From Burkholderiaceae bacterium (GTDB taxonomy: Bacteria; Pseudomonadota; Gammaproteobacteria; Burkholderiales; Burkholderiaceae_C), in the NCBI GenBank assembly GCA_017992055.1, contig JAGOPK010000006.1, forward strand, positions 1-45,148: 45,148 nt of DNA, in the 5' to 3' direction. The translations under genes were made by a program, and so were the position numbers. Positions 23,362-31,018 of the stretch are shown here, in pieces; the first letter of the stretch is position 1; each line of letters begins with the position of its first letter. Under the pieces are notes generated by a model. The model was not told the DNA's origin. It saw nothing but the letters and a program-made list of their open reading frames with translations, and made no database searches.

Positions 23362-24486
23362 ATGAAGAACAACCTCGCACGCACCGCCCTGGCGCTGGCC
23401 AGCCTGCTGGCCCTGGCCGTTCCCGCGTCGGCCCAGAGCGTGGCCTCGCAGCTGACCGCCACCGGTGCCAACCACTCGCCGCTGATCCTGGCCGGCGGCG
23501 GCGCCTACAACGCCAACCGCCTGGTGGACGCCAACGTGCCGACCTCGGCCTTCAGCGGCGTGGTCAGCGTGCGCACGGTCTACGACATCGGTCTGCCCAC
23601 CCAGGCGGCCTACATCTGCTCGGGCGCGCTGATCTCGCCCTGGCATGTGCTGACCGCCGCCCACTGCATCGACAAGAACGATGACGGCCTGGGCATGTCG
23701 CTGAATGCGCAGAACACCGTGGCGGTGAACTTCAACCACGACAACGCCAGCAGCACCCTCGCCGGCACCACCCGCATCTCTGCGCAGACGGTGCGCATGA
23801 ATGGCAACTACCAGGGCTTCAACAACTGCCCCGATGGTTCCACGGGCTGCCTGAACGACGACCTGGCCATCATCACGCTGGCCGAGAAGGCTCCGGACGC
23901 GGCCAAGATCTACAGCATCTACAGCGGCGCGCCGGCCGATGGCCAGCTGATCACCATGGTCGGCTACGGCACCTCGGGCACCGGCCACGTCGGCCATGTC
24001 AGCGGCACGGCCAACTACTACATCAAGAAGGTGGCCTACAACGCCGCCGACCTCTACGATCTGGACGACGAGCAGGGCTTTGCCGCCGGCCCGTCCGAGG
24101 TCTGGTACGCCGACTTCGACGGCGTCGACCAGCGTGGCCAGCTGCAGGACACCTGGGGCCAGCTGGGCCTGCCCAACACCCCGCGCCTGCCCACCGGCGT
24201 CGAAGGCAACATCGGCGGCGGTGACTCCGGCGGCCCGTCGTTCATCCTGCACGAAGGCCAGCTGGTGCTGTTCGGCAACAACACCTTCGGCGGACGCTGG
24301 GACGACCAGGTCAGCGGCACCTACGGCACCTACTTCGGCGGCATGGTGCTGTCGGCCTATGGTGACTTCATCGACAGCAGCACGCTGGGCATGGCGCAGA
24401 TGGTGCCGGAACCCGAGACCTATGCGCTGATGCTGGCCGGTCTGGGCGTGGTGGGCCTGCTGGCCCGCCGCCGCCGTCAGGACTGA
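23362..24486 (+). CDS. Trypsin-like serine protease with PEP-CTERM anchor
   Basis: A 374-residue exported protease. Signal peptide residues 1-24. The catalytic triad is H101 (LTAAHC), D167 (NDDLAII) and S289 (GDSGGPS). Extra Cys residues (C87/C102, C156/C163) may form disulfides. The C-terminus has the sorting signal VPEPETYALMLAGLGVVGLL followed by RRRR, expected to be cut by an exosortase. ATG 23362 starts the signal peptide; the longer upstream frame is rejected. The protease probably works at the cell surface or in the extracellular matrix. Confidence 0.93.
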   Translation: MKNNLARTALALASLLALAVPASAQSVASQLTATGANHSPLILAGGGAYNANRLVDANVPTSAFSGVVSVRTVYDIGLPTQAAYICSGALISPWHVLTAAHCIDKNDDGLGMSLNAQNTVAVNFNHDNASSTLAGTTRISAQTVRMNGNYQGFNNCPDGSTGCLNDDLAIITLAEKAPDAAKIYSIYSGAPADGQLITMVGYGTSGTGHVGHVSGTANYYIKKVAYNAADLYDLDDEQGFAAGPSEVWYADFDGVDQRGQLQDTWGQLGLPNTPRLPTGVEGNIGGGDSGGPSFILHEGQLVLFGNNTFGGRWDDQVSGTYGTYFGGMVLSAYGDFIDSSTLGMAQMVPEPETYALMLAGLGVVGLLARRRRQD

Positions 24487-24506
24487 TCCACCCGGCTTTG
24501 AGCCAC

Positions 24507-24548
24507 TCGCCCGGGCCGCGCGTATGCGCGGCCCGGGCGATCCTCATT
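24507..24548 (+). terminator. Strong GC hairpin between two PEP-CTERM genes
   Basis: A 14-15 bp perfect stem (24507-24521 with 24526-24540) and a 4-base loop, followed by TCCTCATTCT. It lies 20 bp after the protease stop and would end or attenuate transcription before the next gene. The T-tract is weak. Confidence 0.6.
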
Positions 24549-24666
24549 CTGGGCACCAGCCCGGCGATCCCTACAAACGCATTGCGGTCTTCATCGATTG
24601 TTGCGGGGCATCGCTGTACGCTCCTCTTGCATGCTGGGTGATTGGCCTGGTGGCGAGGAGACAACG

Positions 24667-25356
24667 ATGATGACTTCTTCTTCGATGCGCCTGCTGCTGG
24701 GCACGGCGCTTTCGCTGTGCGGCCTGGCTTCGGCGCAGGCCGCCAGCGGCCAGATCGACAGCTTCAGTGCCAATGCACTGAGCGTGCCGGTGGGCGGCAC
24801 GGTCGACTTCACGGTCAGCTACAGCGTCAGCGCCAGCAGCTGGTCCTCCGGCGGGGCCGATCCGGTCGAGCCGGCGCCCCAGGAGGGCTACCAGTTCTGG
24901 GCCGTGAATTGGTACAACTCCGAGACCGAGACGGTGAGCAGCATCAGCCTGCAGGCCGGTGGCAACGGGTTCAACGACATGCCCAGTGCGCCTGCCGGCA
25001 GCGGCCACAGCGGCAGCTGGACGTTTTCGATGCTGTTCCCGCAGGCGGGCGTTTTCCAGATCACCGCGTCCGGCGACTGGGCGGTCAACGTCACCTCGTA
25101 CTACAGCCAGGAGTCGGCGTCACGCCAGTGCGACAACATCGATCCGGAAGGCAGCGGCACCCTGCAGTGCACGTCCTGGCAGTGGCAGTACAGCGATGGC
25201 AGCAACGAGAGCAGTCTGAGCGGCAGCATGCCGGCGCTGACGCTGAGCATCGAGGTCGTGAACGCCGTGCCCGAGCCCGCCACCTGGGCCCTGTGGCTGG
25301 CCGGGGCCGCCTGGCTGACCAGGCGCGTGCGGCATGGCCGTGGCCGCCTGCGCTGA
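24667..25356 (+). CDS. PEP-CTERM exported protein of unknown function
   Basis: A 229-residue protein with a signal peptide (about 1-23), a Ser/Gly/Thr-rich, probably beta-sandwich middle, and the tail VPEPATWALWLAGAAWLTRR. Two Cys residues (near 157 and 171) may form a disulfide. GAGGAGA precedes ATG 24667. It has no recognised catalytic motif; the domain could be an adhesive or matrix component. It follows the PEP-CTERM protease but is separated by a strong hairpin. Confidence 0.82.
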   Translation: MMTSSSMRLLLGTALSLCGLASAQAASGQIDSFSANALSVPVGGTVDFTVSYSVSASSWSSGGADPVEPAPQEGYQFWAVNWYNSETETVSSISLQAGGNGFNDMPSAPAGSGHSGSWTFSMLFPQAGVFQITASGDWAVNVTSYYSQESASRQCDNIDPEGSGTLQCTSWQWQYSDGSNESSLSGSMPALTLSIEVVNAVPEPATWALWLAGAAWLTRRVRHGRGRLR

Positions 25357-25358
25357 GC

Positions 25359-25376
25359 CCGGTCGCCGCAGACCGG
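25359..25376. terminator. Bidirectional hairpin between convergent genes
   Basis: CCGGTC (25359-25364) and GACCGG (25371-25376) form a 6-bp stem with a 6-base loop between the ends of the PEP-CTERM gene and the convergent TetR gene. There is no T-tract. Confidence 0.4.
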
Positions 25377-25383
25377 CGCAGGG

Positions 25384-25965
25384 TCAGCCGCGGGCGTCCA
25401 GCACCGCCCGCACCAGGCGGGCGCCGGGGGCGGCCAGTCGGGGCAGGTCGGGCACACGCTGGGATTCCACGGCCTGCAGCACCCATTCGTGGATGCCGCC
25501 GACGATGGCCACCGCCTGCTCGCGGCCCAGGTCGTGCTGGCCGCTGGCTTTGACCACCTCGATGATCAGGTCGGCAAAGCGCTCGGTGCTGCGCCGGCGC
25601 GCGGCCAGGCCTTCGGCGCCCAGGCCCATGATCTCGACGAACAGCGTGGCCAGCAGGGCCGGGTTGCGCGCCAGGCAGGCCAGGTAGGCGGCGAGCGCCT
25701 GTTCGACCTGGTCATGCCAGTCGCGCCGCGGGTCCAGCGCCTCGCGCAGCACCTTCAGCGTGGCCAGGCTGGCCGATTCGTACAGCGCGATGAAGCAGGC
25801 CGGCTTGTCGCTGAAATGCTCGTAGAAGCTGCGCTTGGACACCCGCGCGGCCGAGGCCAGATCGGCGATGGTGACTGCCGCATAGCCCTTGGCGGCCACC
25901 GTCTCGGCCATGGCCTGCAGCAGGCGGTGGCGGTGGTCCAGGTCGGGCAGGACGTCGACGAGCAT
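25384..25965 (-). CDS. TetR-family transcriptional regulator
   Basis: A 193-residue repressor-type protein. Residues about 12-58 form the TetR helix-turn-helix (VTIADLASAARVSKRSFYEHF), followed by a helical ligand-binding domain. ATG 25965 is chosen; an ATG at 26013 is possible but lies inside the palindromic operator. Its divergent neighbour is the possible di-metal protein at 26080, and a perfect 8-4-8 palindrome between them is the likely operator, so it probably represses that gene and itself. Confidence 0.88.
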   Translation of the reverse strand: MLVDVLPDLDHRHRLLQAMAETVAAKGYAAVTIADLASAARVSKRSFYEHFSDKPACFIALYESASLATLKVLREALDPRRDWHDQVEQALAAYLACLARNPALLATLFVEIMGLGAEGLAARRRSTERFADLIIEVVKASGQHDLGREQAVAIVGGIHEWVLQAVESQRVPDLPRLAAPGARLVRAVLDARG

Positions 25966-26012
25966 GCGGGAATGATGCCATGCACGCCCGCCGCCATCCT
26001 GACGCTCGGACA

Positions 26013-26032
26013 TTGGTACTGATAAGTACCAA
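26013..26032. promoter_or_regulatory. TetR operator candidate, perfect palindrome
   Basis: TTGGTACT-GATA-AGTACCAA: 8-bp arms with no mismatch and a 4-base spacer, located in the 114-bp gap between the divergent TetR and possible di-metal protein genes. This size and symmetry are typical of TetR binding sites. Confidence 0.75.
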
Positions 26033-26079
26033 ATCCGGTTAGCATTGCCGTCGTGCGCCCGTTGCGCCGCGGAGATGCT

Positions 26080-26928
26080 GTGACCGACCTGCCCGTGCGC
26101 CGCCTGCTGGTGGATCTGCAAAGCCCGTTCGAGCGGCGCTGGAACGGCGGCGACGCCTTCCGCAGCGCCTTCTTCAATGCGCTGTCGATGAGCTTTCCGG
26201 TGGGCGAGCAGTTTTTCATCGACTCGGTGCGCGATGGCCTGGCCAAGCTGCCGACCGATCTGCCCGCGGAGCGCCGCGCCGAGTTCGAGGCCGAGGTGCG
26301 CGGCTTCATCGGCCAGGAGGCCACGCACCGCCGCATCCATGCGCTGTACAACCAGCAACTGCAGCAGCAGGGCTTCGTCAACCACTGGGAACAGCGGGCC
26401 AAGCGCCGGCTGCGCAAGCTGGAGGGCGTGGATGTGCGCATCTGGCTGGGCGCCACCGCGGCCACCGAGCACTTCACCGCCATCCTGGCCGAGCATTTGC
26501 TGAACCACCACAGCCCGCTGGCCGGGGCCGAGCCGCGCCTGGCCCTGCTGTGGCGCTGGCATTCGGCCGAGGAGAGCGAGCACCGCTGCACGGCCTTCGA
26601 CCTGTACCGGGCGCTTGGCGGCAATCAGACCTGGCGCCAGCGCCTGTTCCTGATCGTCACCTGGCATTTCGCCACCGATGCGCTGCGCCAGACCCTGCAC
26701 AACCTGTGGCGCGACGGTGCGCTGTGGCGCTGGTCGACCTGGAAGAGCGCCTGGCGCTTTCTGTTCGCCGGCCAGGATGGCGAGCCGGGCCTGATCCCGG
26801 CCATCGCCGGACCCTGGCGCGCCTACCGCCGTGCCGACTTCCATCCCGGCCAGCACGGTGGTGAGGCCGGCGGCCGCTGGCTGGCCGACAACGCGGCCAG
26901 CTACACCCTGGTCGGCCGCGCCTTGTAG
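26080..26928 (+). CDS. PF10118-type predicted metal-dependent hydrolase, possible di-metal protein
   Basis: A 282-residue soluble protein. It has a carboxylate-bridged di-metal-like pattern: E43, E80-x2-H83, E130-H131 and E165-x2-H168, arranged on helices. The family name (predicted metal-dependent hydrolase, PF10118) is recalled from sequence style, not searched. GTG 26080 is favoured because GGAGATG lies about 6 bases upstream; a GTG at 26053 would add 9 residues. It is likely controlled by the divergent TetR protein. Its 3' end overlaps rlhA, on the opposite strand, by 28 bp. The substrate is unknown. Confidence 0.75.
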   Translation: MTDLPVRRLLVDLQSPFERRWNGGDAFRSAFFNALSMSFPVGEQFFIDSVRDGLAKLPTDLPAERRAEFEAEVRGFIGQEATHRRIHALYNQQLQQQGFVNHWEQRAKRRLRKLEGVDVRIWLGATAATEHFTAILAEHLLNHHSPLAGAEPRLALLWRWHSAEESEHRCTAFDLYRALGGNQTWRQRLFLIVTWHFATDALRQTLHNLWRDGALWRWSTWKSAWRFLFAGQDGEPGLIPAIAGPWRAYRRADFHPGQHGGEAGGRWLADNAASYTLVGRAL

Positions 26929-28919
26929 AAGGTCAGCGGCGCCGCCGGCGTGGCCGCCAGCTCGGCCGCACGTTCGGCCGCCCGGGCGGCCTTCAGCACA
27001 TGCGGCTGCATGCGGCCCACCACATGCATCTCGCAGGGCTTGCAGTCGAAGCGCAGCGTCAGCACGTCATCGCCATGGCGCAGTTGCAGCGGCTCGGCGC
27101 GTATCGTGCCCTGCACGCCGGTCACGCCCTTGGCCTGCTTGGGGCACAGGCTCAGGCTGAAGCGCACGCAGTGCCGCGTGACCATCAGGCTGACCTCGCC
27201 CAGCTCCTCGTGGCTTTCGTAAGCAGCCTCGATCAGCTCCACGCCATGGCGGGCATAGAAGTCGCGCGCCGCATGGTTGTAGACATTGGCCAGGTAGCTG
27301 AGCGAGCGTTCGGGGCAGGGCGCCGGCGGCTCGACCGGCGTGGCCCGCGGCAGGCGCTGCCAGGCGGCGGAGCGGGCGGCTTCGAGCGCCGCCACGGCAT
27401 CGCGGCGCAGCGCATTCAGCGCCGCGGTGGGCACGAACCAGGGCTGTGACAGGGCCAGGTCCAGGCTGCGTGCGGCAAACATCGTCGTGCCCAGCTTGGC
27501 CAGCTGCTCCTGCAGCTGGGCCTGGGCGCGGGCCGCATCGCGCGCCGGCTGCAGCGGGCCGGCCAGCTCGGCCTGGCCGACATGGCCGTCTTCGTCGGTC
27601 AGCGTCAGCACCAGGCCCGCGCCCAGTTCACCGGTCTCGTCCAGGCGCAGGTCGCAATCGATGCGGCGCTCGGCGGTCTTCTTCTCCAGCGTGCGGTCCC
27701 AGGCGATGTCGCGGTTGCGGAACAGGGCCGTGCCACGCTTCAGGTCCTTCAGCCCGGCCAGCGTCTCGTTGGGCAGCAGGCGCCAGCGTCGGCCGGCCGC
27801 GTCCAGCGCGCGGGCGGTATTGACCTGCACGCCGTTGAGCTCGCCCTGCAGGTCCCACCAGGTGATGCCGTCGCCATTGGCCACTGCGTCCACGCCGTCG
27901 GCCAGCAGCACGTCCAGGTGCTCGGGCCCGATATTCAGCACCTCGCCCAAGGCCAGGCCGGCATGCTTGGGGCTGTCGAAGGCGCCGATGTCCTCTTTGC
28001 GGCCGTTGACGAAGTAGTCGGTGGTGCCGCGGTTGAAGTTGCGCTCGGGGTCGGGCGTGAAGAAGAACGTGCAACGGCCGCTGGACGAGGCCCGCAGGTC
28101 GCGCCGCCCGTCCAGGATCTGGTCGAACAGCCGCCGGTAGTGGGCGGTGACGTTCTTGACGTAGCCCACGTCCTTGTAGCGGCCCTCGATCTTGAAGCTT
28201 CGGATGCCGGCCTCGACCAGGGCGGCCAGGTTGGCGCTCTGGTTGTTGTCCTTCAGGCTCAGCACGTGCTTGTCGTGGGCGATGATGTGGCCGGCCGCGT
28301 CGGCCACGGTGTAGGGCTGGCGGCATTCCTGGCTGCAGCTGCCGCGGTTGGCGCTGCGCCCGGTCAGCGCATGGCTGATGTCGCACAGGCCCGAATAGGC
28401 CACACACAGCGCGCCGTGGATGAAAAACTCCAGCACCGAGTCACGCACCTCGGCACGTATCGCCCGGATCTGCGGCAGCGTCAGCTCGCGCGCCAGCACC
28501 ATCTGGCTGAAGCCCACGTCCTGCAGGAAGCGCGCCTTCTCGGGCGTGCGGATGTCGGTCTGGGTGCTGGCATGCAACTGCAGCGGTGGCAGGTCCAGCT
28601 GCAGCAGGCCCATGTCCTGCACGATCAGTGCATCGGCGCCGGCCTCGTAGAGCTGCCAGGCCAGGCGGCGCGCCGGCTCCAGCTCGTCGTCGCGCAGGAT
28701 GGTGTTCAGCGTGACGAAGATGCGCGCGTTGTAGCGGTGGGCATGCTGCACCAGGCGGGCGATGTCGGCCACCTCGTTGCCGGCCTTCTCGCGCGCGCCG
28801 AAGCTGGGCCCGCCGATGTAGACGGCGTCGGCGCCATGGTCGATGGCGGCGATGCCGATGTCGGCATCACGTGCCGGGGCCAGCAGTTCGAGGGTATCGC
28901 GGGCGATGTTGCGGAGCAT
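26901..28919 (-). CDS. rlhA: U32-family protein RlhA/YdcP-like, 23S rRNA hydroxylation
   Basis: A 672-residue protein of the peptidase-U32 collagenase-like family with a long C-terminal DUF3656 part, as in E. coli RlhA (YdcP), which hydroxylates C2501 of 23S rRNA. Residues 164-182 carry the U32 signature (EFFIHGALCVAYSGLCDIS). C172, C179, C195 and C199 are candidates for an iron-sulfur cluster. Despite the family name, it is not expected to be a protease. Length agrees with RlhA (about 650). The start is ATG 28919. Confidence 0.9.
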   Translation of the reverse strand: MLRNIARDTLELLAPARDADIGIAAIDHGADAVYIGGPSFGAREKAGNEVADIARLVQHAHRYNARIFVTLNTILRDDELEPARRLAWQLYEAGADALIVQDMGLLQLDLPPLQLHASTQTDIRTPEKARFLQDVGFSQMVLARELTLPQIRAIRAEVRDSVLEFFIHGALCVAYSGLCDISHALTGRSANRGSCSQECRQPYTVADAAGHIIAHDKHVLSLKDNNQSANLAALVEAGIRSFKIEGRYKDVGYVKNVTAHYRRLFDQILDGRRDLRASSSGRCTFFFTPDPERNFNRGTTDYFVNGRKEDIGAFDSPKHAGLALGEVLNIGPEHLDVLLADGVDAVANGDGITWWDLQGELNGVQVNTARALDAAGRRWRLLPNETLAGLKDLKRGTALFRNRDIAWDRTLEKKTAERRIDCDLRLDETGELGAGLVLTLTDEDGHVGQAELAGPLQPARDAARAQAQLQEQLAKLGTTMFAARSLDLALSQPWFVPTAALNALRRDAVAALEAARSAAWQRLPRATPVEPPAPCPERSLSYLANVYNHAARDFYARHGVELIEAAYESHEELGEVSLMVTRHCVRFSLSLCPKQAKGVTGVQGTIRAEPLQLRHGDDVLTLRFDCKPCEMHVVGRMQPHVLKAARAAERAAELAATPAAPLTFYKARPTRV

Positions 28920-28965
28920 GCGGCGATTGTCGCCGCTGCTGCCATGGCTGTCGCTGCCGCCGTTT

Positions 28966-29571
28966 TCAGCGCAGGTGCGGCGTGGTGCGGCCCGAGGCCG
29001 TCAGGGCCAGCTGGGTCACCCAGTCGTGCGTGCGCGAGGGCGGGGCCCAGGCCACGGCCAGCGGCACGCAGGCCAGCAGGGCCACCGCCGGCCAGCGGGC
29101 GAAGGGCGTGCGCGGCAGCGGCCCGGCCAGGCGCGCCAGCACGCTGGCGGCCGTGCCCAGCGCAAAGCCGGCGATGACCTCGCTCCACGAGTGCGCGCCC
29201 ACGGCCACGCGCGACACCGCCACCATGGCGGCCAGCGCCAGGCCCAGCGCCCAGCCGCTGCGCACGCGGGCATGCGGCCTCAAGGTCTGTGCCAGCACCA
29301 CCAGCAGCGGCGGCAGGATGGCGGCGGAGAACATTGCATGGCCGGAGATGCCGGTGAAGTCCAGCGAGGCCAGGCCCAGGCCCCAGCCGATGAAGGCCAG
29401 CTTGGTGGCCGTGGTCAGCAGCGCAGCCAGCGCGGTGGTGGCCAGCCAGGTGCCGGCCAGCGCCCGGCTTTCGGGCCGGCGCGCCAGGGCCAGCAGGGCC
29501 AGTGCCATGGCCGGCAGCAGCAGCTGGGCTTCGCCCAGGCGGGTGACGGCCGGCCAGAGCAGGTCGCCCAT
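28966..29571 (-). CDS. PAP2-superfamily membrane phosphatase-like protein
   Basis: A 201-residue inner-membrane protein with about five hydrophobic helices. PAP2 motif 2 is SGHAMFS (76-82) and motif 3 is SRVAVGAHSWSEV (120-132), so the two catalytic His regions are intact. Motif 1 (KxxxxxxRP) is weak: K57 is followed by no Arg-Pro. A lipid-phosphate or undecaprenyl-pyrophosphate phosphatase role is possible but the altered motif leaves it open. It ends 46 bp before rlhA begins and is separated from thrH by 10 bp. Confidence 0.8.
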   Translation of the reverse strand: MGDLLWPAVTRLGEAQLLLPAMALALLALARRPESRALAGTWLATTALAALLTTATKLAFIGWGLGLASLDFTGISGHAMFSAAILPPLLVVLAQTLRPHARVRSGWALGLALAAMVAVSRVAVGAHSWSEVIAGFALGTAASVLARLAGPLPRTPFARWPAVALLACVPLAVAWAPPSRTHDWVTQLALTASGRTTPHLR

Positions 29572-29581
29572 GGCCTGGGGC

Positions 29582-30205
29582 TCAGGCCGCGGCGGCCTTC
29601 AGCCGGGCGGCGGCGCCGTCGATGCTGGCCTTCAGCTCGGCATAGCTGCGGTTCACCGGGAACTGCGGGAACTGAGCGACGATGCTCTCGGGCGGGTGGA
29701 TGAAGAAGCCGGCGTCGGCCGCACCCAGCATGCCGGTGTCGTTGTAGCTGTCGCCGGCGGCGATGACCTGGTAGTTCAGGCCCTTCAGTGCATTGACGGC
29801 ATGAAACTTCTGGTTCGGCTGGCGCAGCTTGTAGTCGGCGACGAAGCCGTCGCCGTCGATCACCAGCTTGTGGCAGAACAGCGTCGGCCGGCCCAACTGG
29901 CGCATCATCGGATCGGCGAACTCGTAGAAGGTGTCCGACAGGATGATGACCTGGAAGCGGCTGCGCAGGTCGTCGAGGAAGTCCTTGGCGCCGTCCATCG
30001 GCGCCATGCCGGCGATCACCGCCTGGATGTCGGCCAGCTTCAGGCCATGCTGCTTGAGCAGGGCCAGGCGCCAGCGCATCAGCTTGTCGTAGTCGGGTTC
30101 CTCGCGCGTGGTGCGGCGGAACTCGGCGATGCCGGTGCGTTCGGCAAAAGCGATCCAGATCTCGGGGATCAGCACACCTTCGAGATCGAGGCAGACGACT
30201 TGCAT
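29582..30205 (-). CDS. thrH: Bifunctional phosphoserine phosphatase/homoserine phosphotransferase ThrH
   Basis: A 207-residue HAD-superfamily enzyme. Motif I is DLEGVL (D7, E9), the ThrH variant of DxDx(T/V). LSDTF around residue 108 is motif II and GDSYNDTGML around 151-160 is motif IV. It dephosphorylates phosphoserine and can transfer phosphate to homoserine in serine/threonine metabolism. Length fits ThrH exactly. It is transcribed divergently from the PEP-CTERM gene at 30396 and ahead of the PAP2 gene. Confidence 0.93.
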   Translation of the reverse strand: MQVVCLDLEGVLIPEIWIAFAERTGIAEFRRTTREEPDYDKLMRWRLALLKQHGLKLADIQAVIAGMAPMDGAKDFLDDLRSRFQVIILSDTFYEFADPMMRQLGRPTLFCHKLVIDGDGFVADYKLRQPNQKFHAVNALKGLNYQVIAAGDSYNDTGMLGAADAGFFIHPPESIVAQFPQFPVNRSYAELKASIDGAAARLKAAAA

Positions 30206-30314
30206 GGGCGGGACTCAGGGCAGGTGGAAACAGCGGCCGGCGATGCTAACGCATGGGCTTGACCCGGCCTTGACGCGGCCGCTGTTGCAGTCGGTTGCCA
30301 TTTGCCACCGCCGG

Positions 30315-30334
30315 GCCCCCGTCTTTGCGGGGGC
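30315..30334 (+). other. Hairpin in the leader of a PEP-CTERM gene
   Basis: GCCCCCG (30315-30321) pairs with CGGGGGC (30328-30334) across 6 bases, about 60 bp before the start codon. It resembles an attenuator, but the gene begins too far away for a simple ribosome-binding-site lock. Promoter elements were not found in the 190-bp divergent gap. Confidence 0.35.
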
Positions 30335-30395
30335 GTGGCCCTTGCTGCGGTCGCTGGCGGCGCGCCCAATCCAGCCACAAGTCGAGGAGAACGGC

Positions 30396-30998
30396 ATGGC
30401 GAGAGGTGGCAACAGGTGGGGGATGCTGATGTTGGCCCTGGGCTTGGGCTTGGGCTTGTGGGCGGCGCTGCCCGCCCAGGCCCAGACCGGGCCGGTGCGG
30501 GTGGATCTGTACGGTGGCTATGAAGAGACCGTCGGCAGCGGCATCGCGCTGTCGGACTGGCGCGCCAGCGAATGGGCCATGGTGATCGACTTCGGCCATG
30601 CCGCGGAAGGCCTGAACGACTGGTGGCCGCTGGGCCAGTACAACTCCTTCGGCGCCCGCATCACCGTCGACGTGGATGCGGCGACCTCGCGCGACTACGC
30701 GCTGCTGCTGGGCTCGGACGATGCGGCCTATCTGTTCATCGACGGCCAGCTGGTGCTGTCGCGGCCCGGCCCCAATTCCTATGGCCAGACCGGTGCCGAC
30801 GTGGCCATTGCCGCCGGCCGCCACCGGCTGGAGATCCAGTTCTACAACTCGTTCTGCTGCGGTGGCTCGCTGACGCTGGACACCGACGGCCTGGAACTGC
30901 TGGTGTCACCGGTGCCCGAGCCGGCGGCCTGGGCGCTGTGGTCCGGCGGCCTGCTGGCGGCCGGCGCCTGGACGCGCCGGCGCCGCCAGCCGCGCTGA
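30396..30998 (+). CDS. PEP-CTERM exported protein with PA14-like region
   Basis: A 200-residue protein with a signal peptide (about 1-30). A central region (about 40-165) reads DYALLLGSDDAAYLFIDGQ, LVLSRPG and RHRLEIQFYNS, as in PA14/fibro-slime carbohydrate-associated domains. The tail is VPEPAAWALWSGGLLAAGAW then RRRR. GAGGAG precedes ATG 30396. It is probably a matrix- or surface-anchored sugar-binding protein processed by exosortase. It faces the molybdopterin oxidoreductase gene tail to tail. Confidence 0.85.
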   Translation: MARGGNRWGMLMLALGLGLGLWAALPAQAQTGPVRVDLYGGYEETVGSGIALSDWRASEWAMVIDFGHAAEGLNDWWPLGQYNSFGARITVDVDAATSRDYALLLGSDDAAYLFIDGQLVLSRPGPNSYGQTGADVAIAAGRHRLEIQFYNSFCCGGSLTLDTDGLELLVSPVPEPAAWALWSGGLLAAGAWTRRRRQPR

Positions 30999-31018
30999 CC
31001 CGGCCGGCTCAGGCCGGG
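30999..31018. terminator. Bidirectional hairpin between convergent genes
   Basis: CCCGGCC (30999-31005) and GGCCGGG (31012-31018) form a perfect 7-bp stem with a 6-base loop. It begins right after the PEP-CTERM stop and overlaps the last codons of the molybdopterin oxidoreductase gene. Confidence 0.5.

Noticed and set aside
26014-28919. Minus-strand frame extending TetR upstream (through 26856) and other long frames opposite the PF10118-type gene and rlhA
   Set aside because: They are out-of-frame shadows; the TetR helix-turn-helix needs a start at or below 26013, and the opposite-strand frames have antisense composition.
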